The notes under the pieces were generated by a model. That model was not told the origin of the DNA, ran no database searches, and saw only the letters and a program-made list of their open reading frames with translations. Both the position numbers and the translations under genes were made by a program. Of a stretch of 64,000 bases of DNA, positions 31,667 to 41,269 are shown piece by piece; the stretch's first letter is position 1; every line of letters starts with the position of its first letter. Location of the stretch: positions 248,001 through 312,000 of the forward strand of contig NZ_CP088296.1 of assembly GCF_024666595.1 (NCBI RefSeq), written 5' to 3'. The stretch is from Sphingomonas sp. J315 (GTDB lineage: Bacteria; Pseudomonadota; Alphaproteobacteria; Sphingomonadales; Sphingomonadaceae).

Positions 31667-32379
31667 GCCGCGTCGCTGTCCGCGCGCTGGCGGACGGTGC
31701 GGAACTCGATCTTCTTGTCGTAGGGCGCGCCGACAATCATCCGCTTCACATAGATGCCGGGCAGGTGGATCTGGTCGGGGTCGAGGCTGCCGACCGGCAC
31801 CACTTCCTCGACCTCGGCGACGCAGATGTTGGCCGCGGTCGCCATCGGCTGGTTGAAGTTGCGCGCGGTCTTGCGGAAGATCAGGTTGCCCGCCTCGTCC
31901 GCCTTCCACCCCTTGATGATCGCCAGGTCGGCGCGGATGCCGCGCTCCAGGATGTATTCCTGCCCGTCGAACACCTTGACCTCCTTGCCCTCGGCCACCT
32001 TCGTGCCAACGCCCGTCTTGGTGTAAAAGCCGGGGATGCCGGCCCCGCCCGCGCGGCAGCGCTCGGCCAGCGTGCCCTGGGGACAGAATTCGACTTCCAG
32101 CTCGCCGCTCAGATATTGCCGCTCGAACTCCTTGTTCTCGCCGACATAGGACGAGATCATCTTGCGGACCTGACGGCTGCGCAGCAGCTTGCCCAGGCCC
32201 TCATTGTCGATCCCTGCATTGTTGCTGGCAATGGTCAGATCGCGGGTTCCGGCGGCCTGGATCGCGTCGATCAGCCGCTCGGGAATGCCGGAAAGGCCGA
32301 AGCCACCAGCGCAAATCGTCATGCCGTCGTACAACAGCCCTTCCAGCGCCGCCTCGGCATTCGGGTACAGCTTCTTCAT
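31663..32379 (-). CDS. scoA: 3-oxoacid CoA-transferase subunit A
   Basis: 238 residues. Class I CoA-transferase alpha subunit: DGMTICAGGFGLSGIPERLI, DLTIASNNAGIDNEGLG and CPQGTLAERCRAGGAGIPGFYT. Partner of ScoB in the succinyl-CoA:acetoacetate reaction. First gene of a three-gene unit; its TGA overlaps the GTG of the phosphatase lipoprotein by GTGA. Confidence 0.93.
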   Translation of the reverse strand: MKKLYPNAEAALEGLLYDGMTICAGGFGLSGIPERLIDAIQAAGTRDLTIASNNAGIDNEGLGKLLRSRQVRKMISSYVGENKEFERQYLSGELEVEFCPQGTLAERCRAGGAGIPGFYTKTGVGTKVAEGKEVKVFDGQEYILERGIRADLAIIKGWKADEAGNLIFRKTARNFNQPMATAANICVAEVEEVVPVGSLDPDQIHLPGIYVKRMIVGAPYDKKIEFRTVRQRADSDAA

Positions 32380-32615
32380 CGCCGCGAGTCTCTCCTAAGC
32401 CCAATAGGGGCGCGATAGTCGCGGGCGGTAAGCGTGGTCAAGCGAACCTGAACCGACTTTCAACTTTGTTGCGTGTTAGTGTGTTACATTAGCGCAACAC
32501 TATCGGAAAATTGTTACCAGTCCGCTCTGTATATCATTGCCGTTCAGATTCGCGCTCCTACATCCGCCGCGCCTGCTCATTCGCAGGCGCAACATAACAT
32601 AATAAGGGATGTAAC

Positions 32616-33197
32616 ATGCGTATCCTCACCATCGCGGCGCTCGCCGCTGCCACCTGTGCGACCCCCGCTTTCGCGCAGGACGCCGACAGCTTCACCGGCC
32701 CCAGCATCTCGGTCTTCACCGGCATGGAACAGGTCAACACCGATGGCCCGGACGAAACCGGCATCATCTATGGCGTCACCGCAGGCTATGACGTCGATCT
32801 GGGCAAGGCCGTTGTCGGCATCGAGCTGGAAGCAGCCGAGAGCAACACCGATTATTGCGAAACCGCGGTCCTCGTCGCTTCGGACTCGCTGTGCACCAAG
32901 GCAAGTCGCGACCTGTATGCGGGCGCGCGCGCGGGCATCAAGGTCGGCGGATCCTCGCTCGCCTATGTGAAGGGTGGCTACACCAACGCGCGCGTTGATG
33001 TCGATTATGTCGGCGGTGCCGCTGCTCCGGGTGCCGATTTTTCGGATCACGAGAATCTTGACGGCTTCCGCGTCGGCGCTGGTGCCGAACATCGCCTGGC
33101 GTCGGGCGTCACCGTGAAGGTCGAATATCGCTATTCGGACTATGAGCAGGATGTGAGCCGCCATCAGGGCCTGATCGGCGTCGGCTTCCGCTTCTGA
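32616..33197 (+). CDS. Outer-membrane beta-barrel protein (opacity/OmpA-like 8-strand type)
   Basis: 193 residues with a signal peptide (MRILTIAALAAATCATPAFAQ). The body alternates strands and ends with GLIGVGFRF, giving the terminal aromatic residue required for barrel assembly. It resembles the OMP_b-brl family. Function could be structural or adhesion related. The upstream region 32380-32615 is AT-rich with an inverted repeat TGTTGCG/CGCAACA (32467-32499) that might be regulatory. Confidence 0.85.
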   Translation: MRILTIAALAAATCATPAFAQDADSFTGPSISVFTGMEQVNTDGPDETGIIYGVTAGYDVDLGKAVVGIELEAAESNTDYCETAVLVASDSLCTKASRDLYAGARAGIKVGGSSLAYVKGGYTNARVDVDYVGGAAAPGADFSDHENLDGFRVGAGAEHRLASGVTVKVEYRYSDYEQDVSRHQGLIGVGFRF

Positions 33198-33215
33198 TCG
33201 GCTAGGTCGGGAACA

Positions 33216-33250
33216 GGGGTCGTGCGACATGCGTTGCACGGCCCCTTTTT
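33216..33250 (+). terminator. Intrinsic terminator of the beta-barrel gene
   Basis: A 10-bp stem (GGGGTCGTGC with GCACGGCCCC, one G-T pair), ten-base loop, then TTTTT. Confidence 0.85.
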
Positions 33251-33382
33251 CATGGCGATGGGCGGACGTTGCAATGCGACGAATTCACGCTGCATTGCGG
33301 CAAATGCAGTGCCCGAGCCGTTGAAGCATTAACCAATGGGCGATAAGCTCCGATCGGCTTCCGGGGGCGGGATCAGAATAGC

Positions 33383-33598
33383 ATGCTTGAATTTTCGGTG
33401 TTCATCTACGGGCTTTTGTCGGCATTTGTGCTGATTTCCGCGGAGCAGAACCGCCGCGCCGCCCGGCCCAACCCCGCGATGGTCACCGCCGTCGGCTGGG
33501 GTCTGTTCTCGATGTCGTCGACGCTTGCAATCTTGTGCGGTGCAGTGGGCATCGCCCTCGCCTTTGGCGTCGCGGTCCCGGGCCTTCCGGCACTTTAA
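33383..33598 (+). CDS. Small two-helix membrane protein
   Basis: 71 residues with two hydrophobic helices (FSVFIYGLLSAFVLISA and the stretch WGLFSMSSTLAILCGAV) separated by a short basic loop NRRAARPNP. No family recognised. It is convergent with the GlsB-type gene. Confidence 0.6.
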   Translation: MLEFSVFIYGLLSAFVLISAEQNRRAARPNPAMVTAVGWGLFSMSSTLAILCGAVGIALAFGVAVPGLPAL

Positions 33599-33661
33599 AA
33601 AATCGCGGGGCGACCATAGGCCACCCCGCAAGGGCTTGGGAAGGTTGGAGGGACGTGTCCG

Positions 33662-33934
33662 TTAGCGGACCGAACCGCGGCGAACCAGATTGACGATCCC
33701 GAGCAGCACGACCGCGCCCAGGAACGAGATCAGCAGCGAGGTCGCACTGAACGACCCTTGGGTGATGGTGCCGCCACCGATCATCGGCGCAATCAGCAAG
33801 CCCGCGAGCAGCGCGCCCACGATTCCGACCACGATGTTGAGGAAAATGCCCTGCTGGGCATCGGTGCGCATCACGATGCTGGCCAGCCAGCCCAGCACGC
33901 CACCGACGATCAGCAATACGATCAGGTTGATCAT
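33662..33934 (-). CDS. GlsB/YeaQ/YmgE-family stress-associated membrane protein
   Basis: 90 residues from ATG 33934. Three small-residue-rich helices typical of the family (LIVGGVLGWLASIVMRT, NIVVGIVGALLAGLLIAP and LLISFLGAVVLLGIVNLV). Members are induced by stress but have no settled biochemical role. Divergent from the gamma carbonic anhydrase gene. Confidence 0.85.
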   Translation of the reverse strand: MINLIVLLIVGGVLGWLASIVMRTDAQQGIFLNIVVGIVGALLAGLLIAPMIGGGTITQGSFSATSLLISFLGAVVLLGIVNLVRRGSVR

Positions 33935-34041
33935 CTTGTGTCTCCCATATCCGTCTCGGCATTGCCGAGTTAAAGGCACTACGGTTGAAACCGCCGGACG
34001 TTCCGCATCGGAACGATTTTGCCGCCGACCGGGAGAGCCAT

Positions 34042-34566
34042 ATGCCGATCTATGCCTTTGAAGACGTCGCGCCGCAGATCGACCCGGATGCCTGGGTCGC
34101 ACCGAGTGCCGATGTGATCGGCGATGCGCGGCTGGCGGCGGAATCAAGCGTGTGGTTCGGTGCGGTGATCCGCGCCGACAACACCCCGATCATTCTCGGC
34201 GCGCGCAGCAATGTTCAGGAGGGGGCGATGCTCCACTCCGACCCCGGCGTGCCGCTGACCGTGGGCGAGGATTGCACGATCGGCCATCACGCCATCCTGC
34301 ACGGCTGCACGATCGGCAACCGTGTGCTGGTCGGCATGGGGGCAATCATCCTAAATCGCGCGGTGATCGGCGACGATTGCCTGATCGGCGCCGGCGCGCT
34401 GGTGACCGAGGGCAAGGAATTTCCGCCCGGCAGCCTGATCGTCGGCAGCCCCGCCCGCGCGATCCGAGAGGTGGACGCGACGACGCGCGCGGGATTGCTG
34501 TTCTCGGCACAGAATTATGCCGAGCGGCAGGGGCGGTTTCGGGCGGGGCTGCGACAAATCGGCTAG
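34042..34566 (+). CDS. Gamma-carbonic anhydrase family protein
   Basis: 174 residues from ATG 34042 (GGGAGA seven to eleven bases upstream). Left-handed beta-helix hexapeptide repeats run through most of the protein (VIGDARLAAESSVWFGAVIR, CTIGHHAILHGCTIGNRVL, AVIGDDCLIGAGALV). The zinc-binding His residues expected for gamma carbonic anhydrases are present in MLHSD and GHHAILHG. It may hydrate CO2 or, like many bacterial YrdA-type members, have little such activity. Confidence 0.85.
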   Translation: MPIYAFEDVAPQIDPDAWVAPSADVIGDARLAAESSVWFGAVIRADNTPIILGARSNVQEGAMLHSDPGVPLTVGEDCTIGHHAILHGCTIGNRVLVGMGAIILNRAVIGDDCLIGAGALVTEGKEFPPGSLIVGSPARAIREVDATTRAGLLFSAQNYAERQGRFRAGLRQIG

Positions 34567-34646
34567 AATCGAATTTCCGGTACGCCCACCCTTGCCGTTT
34601 ACGTAAAGCATCTGGACACCCCATTCGGTTCGTCTATGAAACGGGT

Positions 34647-35630
34647 ATGGCCCTGCCCGCTCTCTTCGATCGCCTGCGGCTGCCCGTGATCGGGTCGCCG
34701 CTGTTCATCGTCTCCGGTCCCGAACTGGTCATTGCCCAGTGCAAGGCCGGCATCGTCGGCTCCTTTCCCGCGCTCAACGCGCGGCCGCAGAGCCAGCTCG
34801 ACGAGTGGCTTCACCAGATCACCGAGGAACTGGCCGCGTGGAACCGCGACAATCCCGGTCGCCCCGCCGCCCCGTTCGCGGTCAATCAGATCGTCCACCG
34901 CTCGAACGACCGGCTCGAGGCCGATCTCGCCACCTGTGGCAAGTGGCAGGTGCCGATCGTCATCACTTCGCTCGGCGCTCAGGAGCAGCTGAATCAGGCG
35001 GTGCACAGCTGGGGCGGCATCACGCTGCACGACGTCATCAACGACCGGTTCGCGCACAAGGCGGTGGAAAAGGGCGCGGACGGCCTGATCCTGGTCTGCA
35101 CCGGCGCGGGCGGCCATGCCGGGCAGCTCAGCCCCTTCGCGTTCGTTCAGGAAACGCGCGCCTGGTTCGACGGCCCGGTCATCCTGTCGGGATCGATCGC
35201 CAATGGTGGCGCAATCCTGGCCGCACAGGCGATGGGCGCCGACCTCGCCTATATCGGATCGCCGTTCATCGCGACGGCGGAAGCGAATGCCGAAGCGAGC
35301 TACAAGCAGGGCATCGTCGACAGCGGCGCGTCCGATATTGTCTATACCAATCTGTTCACCGGGGTGCACGGCAACTATCTGCGCCGTTCGATCGAGGCGG
35401 CGGGGCTCGACCCCGACAATCTGCCCGAAAGCGATCCGAGCAAGATGAATTTCGGATCGGGCGGAAATTCGAAGGCGAAGGCGTGGCGCGACATCTGGGG
35501 TTCGGGCCAGGGCATCGGCGCGGTGCACGCGGTGCAGCCGGTGGCGGAGTTCGTCGACCGGCTGGACGCGGAATATCGCGCGGCGCGGGCGCGGATCGCG
35601 GCGCTGTCGAACGGCGGGTGGAGCGCCTGA
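34647..35630 (+). CDS. Nitronate monooxygenase (2-nitropropane dioxygenase family)
   Basis: 327 residues from ATG 34647. FMN-binding TIM barrel with LPVIGSPLFIVSGPELV at the N-terminus, CTGAGGHAGQLSPFAF in the middle (the His that acts as base), and LSGSIANGGAILAAQAMGADLAYIGSPF as the flavin-phosphate segment. Oxidises alkyl nitronates using FMN and oxygen. Stands alone, 80 bases after the carbonic anhydrase gene. Confidence 0.9.
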   Translation: MALPALFDRLRLPVIGSPLFIVSGPELVIAQCKAGIVGSFPALNARPQSQLDEWLHQITEELAAWNRDNPGRPAAPFAVNQIVHRSNDRLEADLATCGKWQVPIVITSLGAQEQLNQAVHSWGGITLHDVINDRFAHKAVEKGADGLILVCTGAGGHAGQLSPFAFVQETRAWFDGPVILSGSIANGGAILAAQAMGADLAYIGSPFIATAEANAEASYKQGIVDSGASDIVYTNLFTGVHGNYLRRSIEAAGLDPDNLPESDPSKMNFGSGGNSKAKAWRDIWGSGQGIGAVHAVQPVAEFVDRLDAEYRAARARIAALSNGGWSA

Positions 35631-35633
35631 CCA

Positions 35634-35668
35634 TTTCGTCACCCCGGGCTTGACCCGGGGTGACGAAA
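35634..35668. repeat. 15-bp perfect palindrome between convergent genes
   Basis: TTTCGTCACCCCGGG, loop CTTGA, then the exact complement. It lies three bases after the nitronate monooxygenase stop and 20 bases from the def stop. Its AAA/TTT ends make it a plausible bidirectional terminator, and the GTCACCCCGGG...CCCGGGGTGAC core resembles a repeat common in sphingomonad genomes (recollection, not searched). Confidence 0.7.
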
Positions 35669-35688
35669 GAATTGGCCCAGCTTAACGT

Positions 35689-36216
35689 TCAAGCCGCCAG
35701 ACGGCGTGCTTTTTCCAGCTTTTTCATCAGCATCTGGCGCTTGAGCCGCGAGAGGTGGTCGAGGAACACGATCCCCTCGAGGTGATCCATCTCATGCTGG
35801 ATGCAGGTCGCGAGCAGGCCGGTGAACACCTCGTCATGCGCCGCGCCCTGTTCGTCCAGCCACTTGACCCGGCAGGTGGCGGGACGGTCGACATCGGCGA
35901 ACTGGTCGGGGACCGACAGACACCCCTCGGTATAGGTGTTCATCTCGTCCGCGGGGTCGAGAATTTCGGGGTTGATGAAGACGCGCGGGGCCTTGATCGG
36001 CTTGCCTTCTTCGTCTTCCTCCTCCTGCAAGTCCATCACGATCACGCGCTTCGGCACGCCGACCTGAATCGCGGCGAGCCCGATGCCGGGCGCATCGTAC
36101 ATGGTGTCGAACATGTCGGCGATCAACGCGCGCAACTCGTCATCGACCTTCTCGACGGGGGTGGAGACGGTCTTGAGACGCGGATCGGGAACTTCGACGA
36201 TAGGGAGAATAGCCAT
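35689..36216 (-). CDS. def: Peptide deformylase
   Basis: 175 residues. All three motifs: [18 protein letters not shown] and QHEMDHLEG, giving the Cys and two His metal ligands and the catalytic Glu. Removes the formyl group from nascent proteins. A short acidic insert ([11 protein letters not shown]) after motif 1 is a minor variation. It is close to fmt, which adds the formyl group to initiator tRNA, but on the opposite strand and separated by recR. Confidence 0.97.
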   Translation of the reverse strand: MAILPIVEVPDPRLKTVSTPVEKVDDELRALIADMFDTMYDAPGIGLAAIQVGVPKRVIVMDLQEEEDEEGKPIKAPRVFINPEILDPADEMNTYTEGCLSVPDQFADVDRPATCRVKWLDEQGAAHDEVFTGLLATCIQHEMDHLEGIVFLDHLSRLKRQMLMKKLEKARRLAA

Positions 36217-36285
36217 CGCGCCAATTTAGGTGTTGGCCCGGGCGGGGTCAATTACGCGCGACCCGCAGATTTCCGATCAGTGTGA

Positions 36286-36882
36286 TCAGGCAACCGGCCG
36301 CCGCGCGCGCAGCGCCTGGGCCAGCGTGCCCTCGTCGAGATAATCCAGCTCGCCGCCGACCGGCAGGCCGTGCGCCAGCTGGGTCAGCCGGACCGGATAG
36401 CCCTCGAGCCGCTCGGCGATGTAATGCGCGGTCGTCTGCCCCTCCAGCGTGGCGTTCATCGCGAGCACCACCTCGTCCACTCCACCCCCTGCGACGCGGG
36501 TGACGAGGCTGTCGATGGCGAGGTCTTCGGGCCGCACCCCGTCGAGCGCCGAGAGCTTGCCGCCCAGCACATGGAATTTGCCGGGAAACAGGCGCGAGCG
36601 TTCCAGCGCCCACAGATCCGCCACTTCCTCGACCACGCACAGCTGCCGCGTGTCCCGGCGCGGATCGGCGCAGATCGCGCACGGGTCCGACGTGTCGACA
36701 TTGCCGCAGATCGAACAGGTCGCGAGCCGTTCGCTCACCGCCTCAAGCGCGCGCAGCAGCGGGTCGAGAGCGGTCTCGCGCTTCTTGAGCAGATGCAGCA
36801 CCGCCCGCCGCGCCGATCGCGGGCCAAGGCCGGGGAGCCGCGACAGGGCTTGGGTGAGGGTTTCGATCTCGGGCGATGCCAT
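36286..36882 (-). CDS. recR: Recombination mediator RecR
   Basis: 198 residues from ATG 36882. Helix-hairpin-helix ([20 protein letters not shown]), zinc finger [16 protein letters not shown], then a Toprim domain ([14 protein letters not shown]). Works with RecO and RecF to load RecA at gaps. In many bacteria recR follows dnaX-ybaB, but here it is separated from that pair and sits next to def. Confidence 0.96.
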   Translation of the reverse strand: MASPEIETLTQALSRLPGLGPRSARRAVLHLLKKRETALDPLLRALEAVSERLATCSICGNVDTSDPCAICADPRRDTRQLCVVEEVADLWALERSRLFPGKFHVLGGKLSALDGVRPEDLAIDSLVTRVAGGGVDEVVLAMNATLEGQTTAHYIAERLEGYPVRLTQLAHGLPVGGELDYLDEGTLAQALRARRPVA

Positions 36883-36912
36883 GGGCGGGATGTAGTCGAG
36901 ACATATCACGAA

Positions 36913-36996
36913 CGCCAGTCACCCTCACCCTTCCGGCGCTTCGTGCCTCCCTCCCTCTCCCATTGGGAGAGGGAGGGAGGGTGAGGGTGACTGGCG
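36913..36996. repeat. Nested inverted repeat between recR and fmt
   Basis: Outer arms of 18 bases (CGCCAGTCACCCTCACCC, 36913-36930, and its exact complement, 36979-36996) enclose a 16-bp inner stem (CCTCCCTCCCTCTCCC, 36946-36961, pairing with 36965-36980, loop ATT). The right arm of each stem shares two bases, so the two stems are alternative or stacked structures. It occupies most of the divergent promoter region of recR and fmt. Confidence 0.8.
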
Positions 36997-37029
36997 CAAC
37001 CCGCTGCAATGGCGCTACAGGGCCACCCC

Positions 37030-37941
37030 ATGCGGATCATCTTCATGGGCACCCCCGATTTCGCGGTGCCGACCCTCAATGCGCTGGTCGGGGCGGGCCA
37101 TATTATCGTCGCGGCGTACAGTCAGCCGCTACGCCCCGGCGGGCGGCGCGGCAAGGCGCTGACTCCCTCCCCCGTCCACGCCCGCGCGGAGGAACTGGGG
37201 ATCGAAGTCCGCACGCCGCTGTCGTTCAAGAAGGACGCGGAGGCCGTCGCCGCCTTCGCCGCGCTGAACGCCGATGTCGCGGTGGTCGCCGCCTATGGAC
37301 TGATCCTGCCGGTGAGCGTGCTGGAGGCCCCGCGCCTGGGCTGCCTCAACGTCCACGCCTCGCTCCTCCCCGCTGGCGCGGTGCGGCGCCGATTCAGCGG
37401 GCGATTCTGGCAGGCGATGCGGAAACCGGCGTCGGGATCATGCAGATGGAGGCCGGGCTCGACACCGGCCCGGTGCGGCTGGAGGGGCGCACGCCGGTTG
37501 CGGGCAAGACTGCCGGCGAGCTGACTGCCGAACTGGCGGAGATGGGCGCGCGGCTGATGGTGGAGGTGCTGGCCGATTTTGACGGACATCCGGCGGTGGC
37601 TCAGGCCGAGGATGGCGTCACCTACGCCTCTAAGATCGACAAGGCCGAGACGCGGCTGGACTTCGACCAGCCCGCCGACGCGGTGCTGCGGCAGATCCTC
37701 GCGTTCAATCCGCCCGGTGCATGGTTCGAGTTTGCCGGCGAGCGCATCCGCGTGCTGGCTGCTACTGTCCGCCACCTCAGCGAAAGCCAGGGTGACGGTA
37801 TGGTAATGGACGGAGACCTCACCATCGCCTGCGCCAGCGGGAGCCATCCGCCCCACCCTCGTCCAGCGCGCCGGGCGCGGCGTGGTCACCACGCGCGAGT
37901 TGCTCAACGGCTTCCCGATTCCCCCCGGAACCCGGCTGTGA
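37030..37941 (+). CDS. fmt: Methionyl-tRNA formyltransferase (two frameshifts)
   Basis: Starts at ATG 37030 with [16 protein letters not shown]. Catalytic LNVHASLLP is followed by a break at four C (37368-37371). One extra C restores [15 protein letters not shown], the expected family sequence. The C-terminal domain runs cleanly ([28 protein letters not shown]) until a second break at about 37838-37843. Removing one base there gives [16 protein letters not shown] and an end at TGA 37941. The gene formylates initiator Met-tRNA. Because it is important for normal growth and both repairs need only one base, sequencing error is the likely cause. TGA overlaps the truA GTG. Confidence 0.88.
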
Positions 37942-38679
37942 CCCGCTTTGCGCTGACCATCGAATATGACGGCCGCCCCTTCATGGGCTGGCAGTATCAG
38001 GATCACGGCCCCAGCGTTCAGGGCGCGATCGAGGATGCGCTGCACGGCATTACCGGGGAGGACGCGCTGGTCCATGCCGCCGGGCGCACCGATGCCGGGG
38101 TCCATGCGCTCGGCATGCGCGCGCATACCGAAATCGAAAAGGACATCGCCCCGTTCCGGCTGATGGAGGCGCTCAATGCGCATCTGCGCGCCGTGCCGGT
38201 CGCGATCCTGGCGTGCGAGGTGGTGCCGGACGACTGGCATGCGCGCTTTTCCTGCATCGCGCGCCATTATGTCTATCGCATCGTCACCCGCCGCGCGCCG
38301 CTGACCTTCGACAAGGGGCTGAAATGGCGCGTCCCCCCACCCGCTCGACGCCGACGCGATGCACGATGCCGCGCAGATCCTGGTGGGGACGCATGATTTC
38401 ACCACCTTCCGATCGGTCCATTGCCAGTCGGCCAGCCCGCTCAAGTCGCTCGACCGGCTCGACGTGATGCGGACGGGCGAGGAGATCGCGATCCACGCTT
38501 CGGCGCGATCCTTCCTGCATCATCAGGTGCGGTCGATGGTCGGGTGCCTGTCGATGGTCGGCCGCGGGCAGTGGAGCGCCGACGACCTGCGCGCCGCGCT
38601 GGAGGCAAAGGACCGCGCCCGGCTCGGCCTCAACGCGCCGTCGGACGGGCTGTATTTCGTGAAGGCGGATTATCCTTAG
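37938..38679 (+). CDS. truA: tRNA pseudouridine(38-40) synthase (one frameshift)
   Basis: Starts at GTG 37938 (GTGA overlap with fmt): [20 protein letters not shown]. The catalytic Asp is in [14 protein letters not shown]. The frame breaks in six C at 38333-38338. With five C it reads [16 protein letters not shown] and continues to [13 protein letters not shown] and [16 protein letters not shown]. It modifies uridines in the tRNA anticodon arm. Probably intact in the organism. It ends with a 4-base overlap with the convergent methyltransferase. Confidence 0.9.
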
Positions 38680-39872
38680 CGGCTGAACCGCGCCGCCAGC
38701 TCCGCATGGGTCGACCAGCGGAACTGCCCCACCGGCTGCACCCAGTCGAGCCGATAGCCGCCCTTGACCAGCGCTTCGGCATCGCGCGCGAAGGTCGCGG
38801 GATTGCACGAGACATAGGCGATCACCGGTGCCTTGCTCACCGCCAGCTCGACCGCCTGTTCCTTTGCCCCCGCGCGTGGCGGATCGAGGATCACCGCGTC
38901 GAACAGGTCGAGTTCCTTCGCGGTCAGCGGGCGGCGGAACAGGTCGCGATGCTCGGCGAAGACCTGGCGCTGCGCCCGCCCGGCGGCGGCCTTCAATGAC
39001 AGGATCGCGTCGCGCGCGCCCTCGCCCGCATAGACCTTGGCCTTGGGGTCCATCGCGAAGGTGAAAGTGCCGAGGCCCGCAAACAGGTCGGCGATCGACT
39101 TCGCTCCACCGACTGCCTCGCGCACCGCGCCGACCAACGCCGACTCGCCCTCGGGCGTCGCCTGGAGGAAGCTGGCGGGCGGGAACGGGACCGCGACCCC
39201 GCCGAACGTCACCGTTGCCGGATCGGGTTCCCAGCGCGCCTCCGGCCCCAGCCCGTCATCGACGCTGAGCCGGCCGAGCGCGTGGCGCATCGCGAAACCG
39301 GTCACTGCCTCGACCGCCTTCAAACTGTCGGTCACCAGCCCCTCGACCAGGATGTCCGGCCCCTGATCGGTCAGCGCCATATGGACATTGACCCGGCGGC
39401 TCGCGGGCAGATGCGACGCGAGCAGCCCGCGCAGCGGCTGGAGCAGCGCGAACAGCCACGGATCGAGAATCTCGCATTGCTGGATGTCGATCAGCCGGTG
39501 GCTCGCCTGTTCGGTAAAGCCCAGATGCACCTGCCGCCCGCGCCGTTCGGCGTGGAGCGTCGCGCGCCGCCGGGTGCGCGGCGGCGACAGCAGCGGCGCG
39601 CGAATTTCGGCGGTCAGGCCATGCTGTGCCAACGCGCCCGAAATCCGCATGGTCAGGAATTCGGCATAGGCCGCGTCGTCGAGGTGCTGGAGCTGGCACC
39701 CGCCACATTCGGGGAAATGACGGCACGGCGGCTCCGCATGGCGTGGCCCGCGCTCGATGCTGCCATCCGTGCGCAGCCGGTCCCCGGGTGCCGCCAGCGC
39801 GGCATGGCGGCCGTCCGCTGTCACCCCGTCCCCGCGCGCGGCGACGCGCACGATCATCTCGTCATCATTCAT
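38676..39872 (-). CDS. Class I SAM-dependent RNA m5U methyltransferase (TrmA/RlmD family)
   Basis: 398 residues. A TRAM-like N-terminus is followed by 4Fe-4S cysteines in [10 protein letters not shown], with a later Cys in QQCEIL. The SAM site is [15 protein letters not shown], then [12 protein letters not shown], and the catalytic Cys in [13 protein letters not shown]. Methylates C5 of uridine in 23S rRNA or tRNA; which one is not decided by sequence alone. Its ATG overlaps the nnr stop as ATGA. Confidence 0.88.
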   Translation of the reverse strand: MNDDEMIVRVAARGDGVTADGRHAALAAPGDRLRTDGSIERGPRHAEPPCRHFPECGGCQLQHLDDAAYAEFLTMRISGALAQHGLTAEIRAPLLSPPRTRRRATLHAERRGRQVHLGFTEQASHRLIDIQQCEILDPWLFALLQPLRGLLASHLPASRRVNVHMALTDQGPDILVEGLVTDSLKAVEAVTGFAMRHALGRLSVDDGLGPEARWEPDPATVTFGGVAVPFPPASFLQATPEGESALVGAVREAVGGAKSIADLFAGLGTFTFAMDPKAKVYAGEGARDAILSLKAAAGRAQRQVFAEHRDLFRRPLTAKELDLFDAVILDPPRAGAKEQAVELAVSKAPVIAYVSCNPATFARDAEALVKGGYRLDWVQPVGQFRWSTHAELAARFSR

Positions 39873-41269
39873 CGCGCACGCTCATAGGCGTGCGGGAGCG
39901 CATCCGCCAGTTCGTCGGCGAGGAAACAACGGTCGAGGATGCGCGCTGCCTCGCCATGCAGCCACACGCCCGCACCGACAGCGCCGAACAGGTCCCAGCT
40001 ACCCTTCGCCAGTTGCGCGGCAATCGCCCCCGCGAGCACATCGCCGGTCCCGGCGACCGACAGCCAAGAGCTGCCGATTGCTGCAACATTGGCACGGCCA
40101 TCGGGCGCAGCAATGACCGTGTCCGCGCCCTTGAACACGACAACCGCGTTGGCCCGCCGCGCGGCATCCTGCGCGCGGTCGATCTTGCTCCCCGGCCCAG
40201 CGCCGAACAGCGCTTCGAACTCACCCGTGTGCGGCGTCAGCACCACCGGCGCAGCGCGATCCCTGAGCGCGGCGAGGTCGAGCAGATGCAGTGCATCGCC
40301 ATCGATCACCAGAGGTCGATCGCTCGCCAAAGCAGCATCCAGCTTTTCCCGCGCCCGGTCGTCGCGGCCCAGCCCCGGCCCGATCACCACCGCGCCGATG
40401 CGTGTGTCGTCGAGTGCCTCCGCGCTCCACCGCTGGCGGACGATGGCGTGCGGCGTGCTGGGAAGTCCCCCGGTCAGCAGCAGCACATAGCCAGCCCCCG
40501 CGCGATACGCCGCGCGCGCCGCCAGCTCCGACGCGCCGTGCATCGGGCCGGAAACCACCGCGACCATCCCGCGGCTGTATTTGTGCGCCTGTGCACCAGG
40601 CGCTGCGAGCGCCGGTCGGGCAAGCGTCCGCACCGGTGCCTCGACCACACCCAGCCCGATCTCGACCAGCCGCACCACACCGCTATGCTGCGCCCCCGGA
40701 TGCAGCATATGCGCGGGTTTGAGCGCTCCCAGCGCCAGCGTCACATCGAAGTTCGGCAGTGCCAGGCCGAAATCGGCGCCATCATCGGTGTCGACTCCGC
40801 TCGGCAGATCGACCGCGATCGACAGCCGCGCCTGATCGACCAGTCGCTGCACAAGCTCAGCCAAGGCGGGGTCCAGCCCGCGCGCAAGACCGGTCCCGAA
40901 CAGCGCATCGACCAGCACGGGCGCAGCCGCCGTGCCCCCCGACAACGATTCGACCGGCCCGCTCCAGGCCGCCCGCGCCCCACCCGCAGCCTCAGTCTTC
41001 GGCTCCCCCAGCGCCACCACGCGCACGGCCACGCCCCGCTGCGCCAGCACTCGCGCGGCGACATAGCCATCGCCGCCATTATTGCCCGGCCCGCACAGGA
41101 TCAGCACCTCGCTGCCCGCCGCCAGTCGGTGGACCCAATCGGCGACCCCCGTCCCCGCGCGCTCCATCAATTCGGTGACGCTCGACCCTTTGGCGATCGC
41201 GCATTCCTCCGCCACGCGCATCGCAGCGGCGGTCAGAACCGGCGCCCCTGCGGGCACACTGCCAAACAT
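39869..41269 (-). CDS. nnr: Bifunctional NAD(P)H-hydrate epimerase/dehydratase
   Basis: 466 residues from ATG 41269 (TGATG overlap with the ampD stop). N-terminal NnrE half: ERAGTGVADWV, ILCGPGNNGGDGYVAARVL and SIAVDLPSGVDTDDG. C-terminal NnrD half: YRAGAGYVLLLTGG, PLVIDGDALHLL, VLTPHTGEFEALFG and SVAGTGDVLAGAIAA. Repairs hydrated NADH and NADPH. The full two-domain form is the usual bacterial arrangement. Confidence 0.95.
   Translation of the reverse strand: MFGSVPAGAPVLTAAAMRVAEECAIAKGSSVTELMERAGTGVADWVHRLAAGSEVLILCGPGNNGGDGYVAARVLAQRGVAVRVVALGEPKTEAAGGARAAWSGPVESLSGGTAAAPVLVDALFGTGLARGLDPALAELVQRLVDQARLSIAVDLPSGVDTDDGADFGLALPNFDVTLALGALKPAHMLHPGAQHSGVVRLVEIGLGVVEAPVRTLARPALAAPGAQAHKYSRGMVAVVSGPMHGASELAARAAYRAGAGYVLLLTGGLPSTPHAIVRQRWSAEALDDTRIGAVVIGPGLGRDDRAREKLDAALASDRPLVIDGDALHLLDLAALRDRAAPVVLTPHTGEFEALFGAGPGSKIDRAQDAARRANAVVVFKGADTVIAAPDGRANVAAIGSSWLSVAGTGDVLAGAIAAQLAKGSWDLFGAVGAGVWLHGEAARILDRCFLADELADALPHAYERAR

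Noticed and set aside
32467-32499. Inverted repeat TGTTGCG...CGCAACA before the beta-barrel gene
   Set aside because: Seven-base arms with a 19-base gap could be a regulator site, but nothing ties it to a known family.
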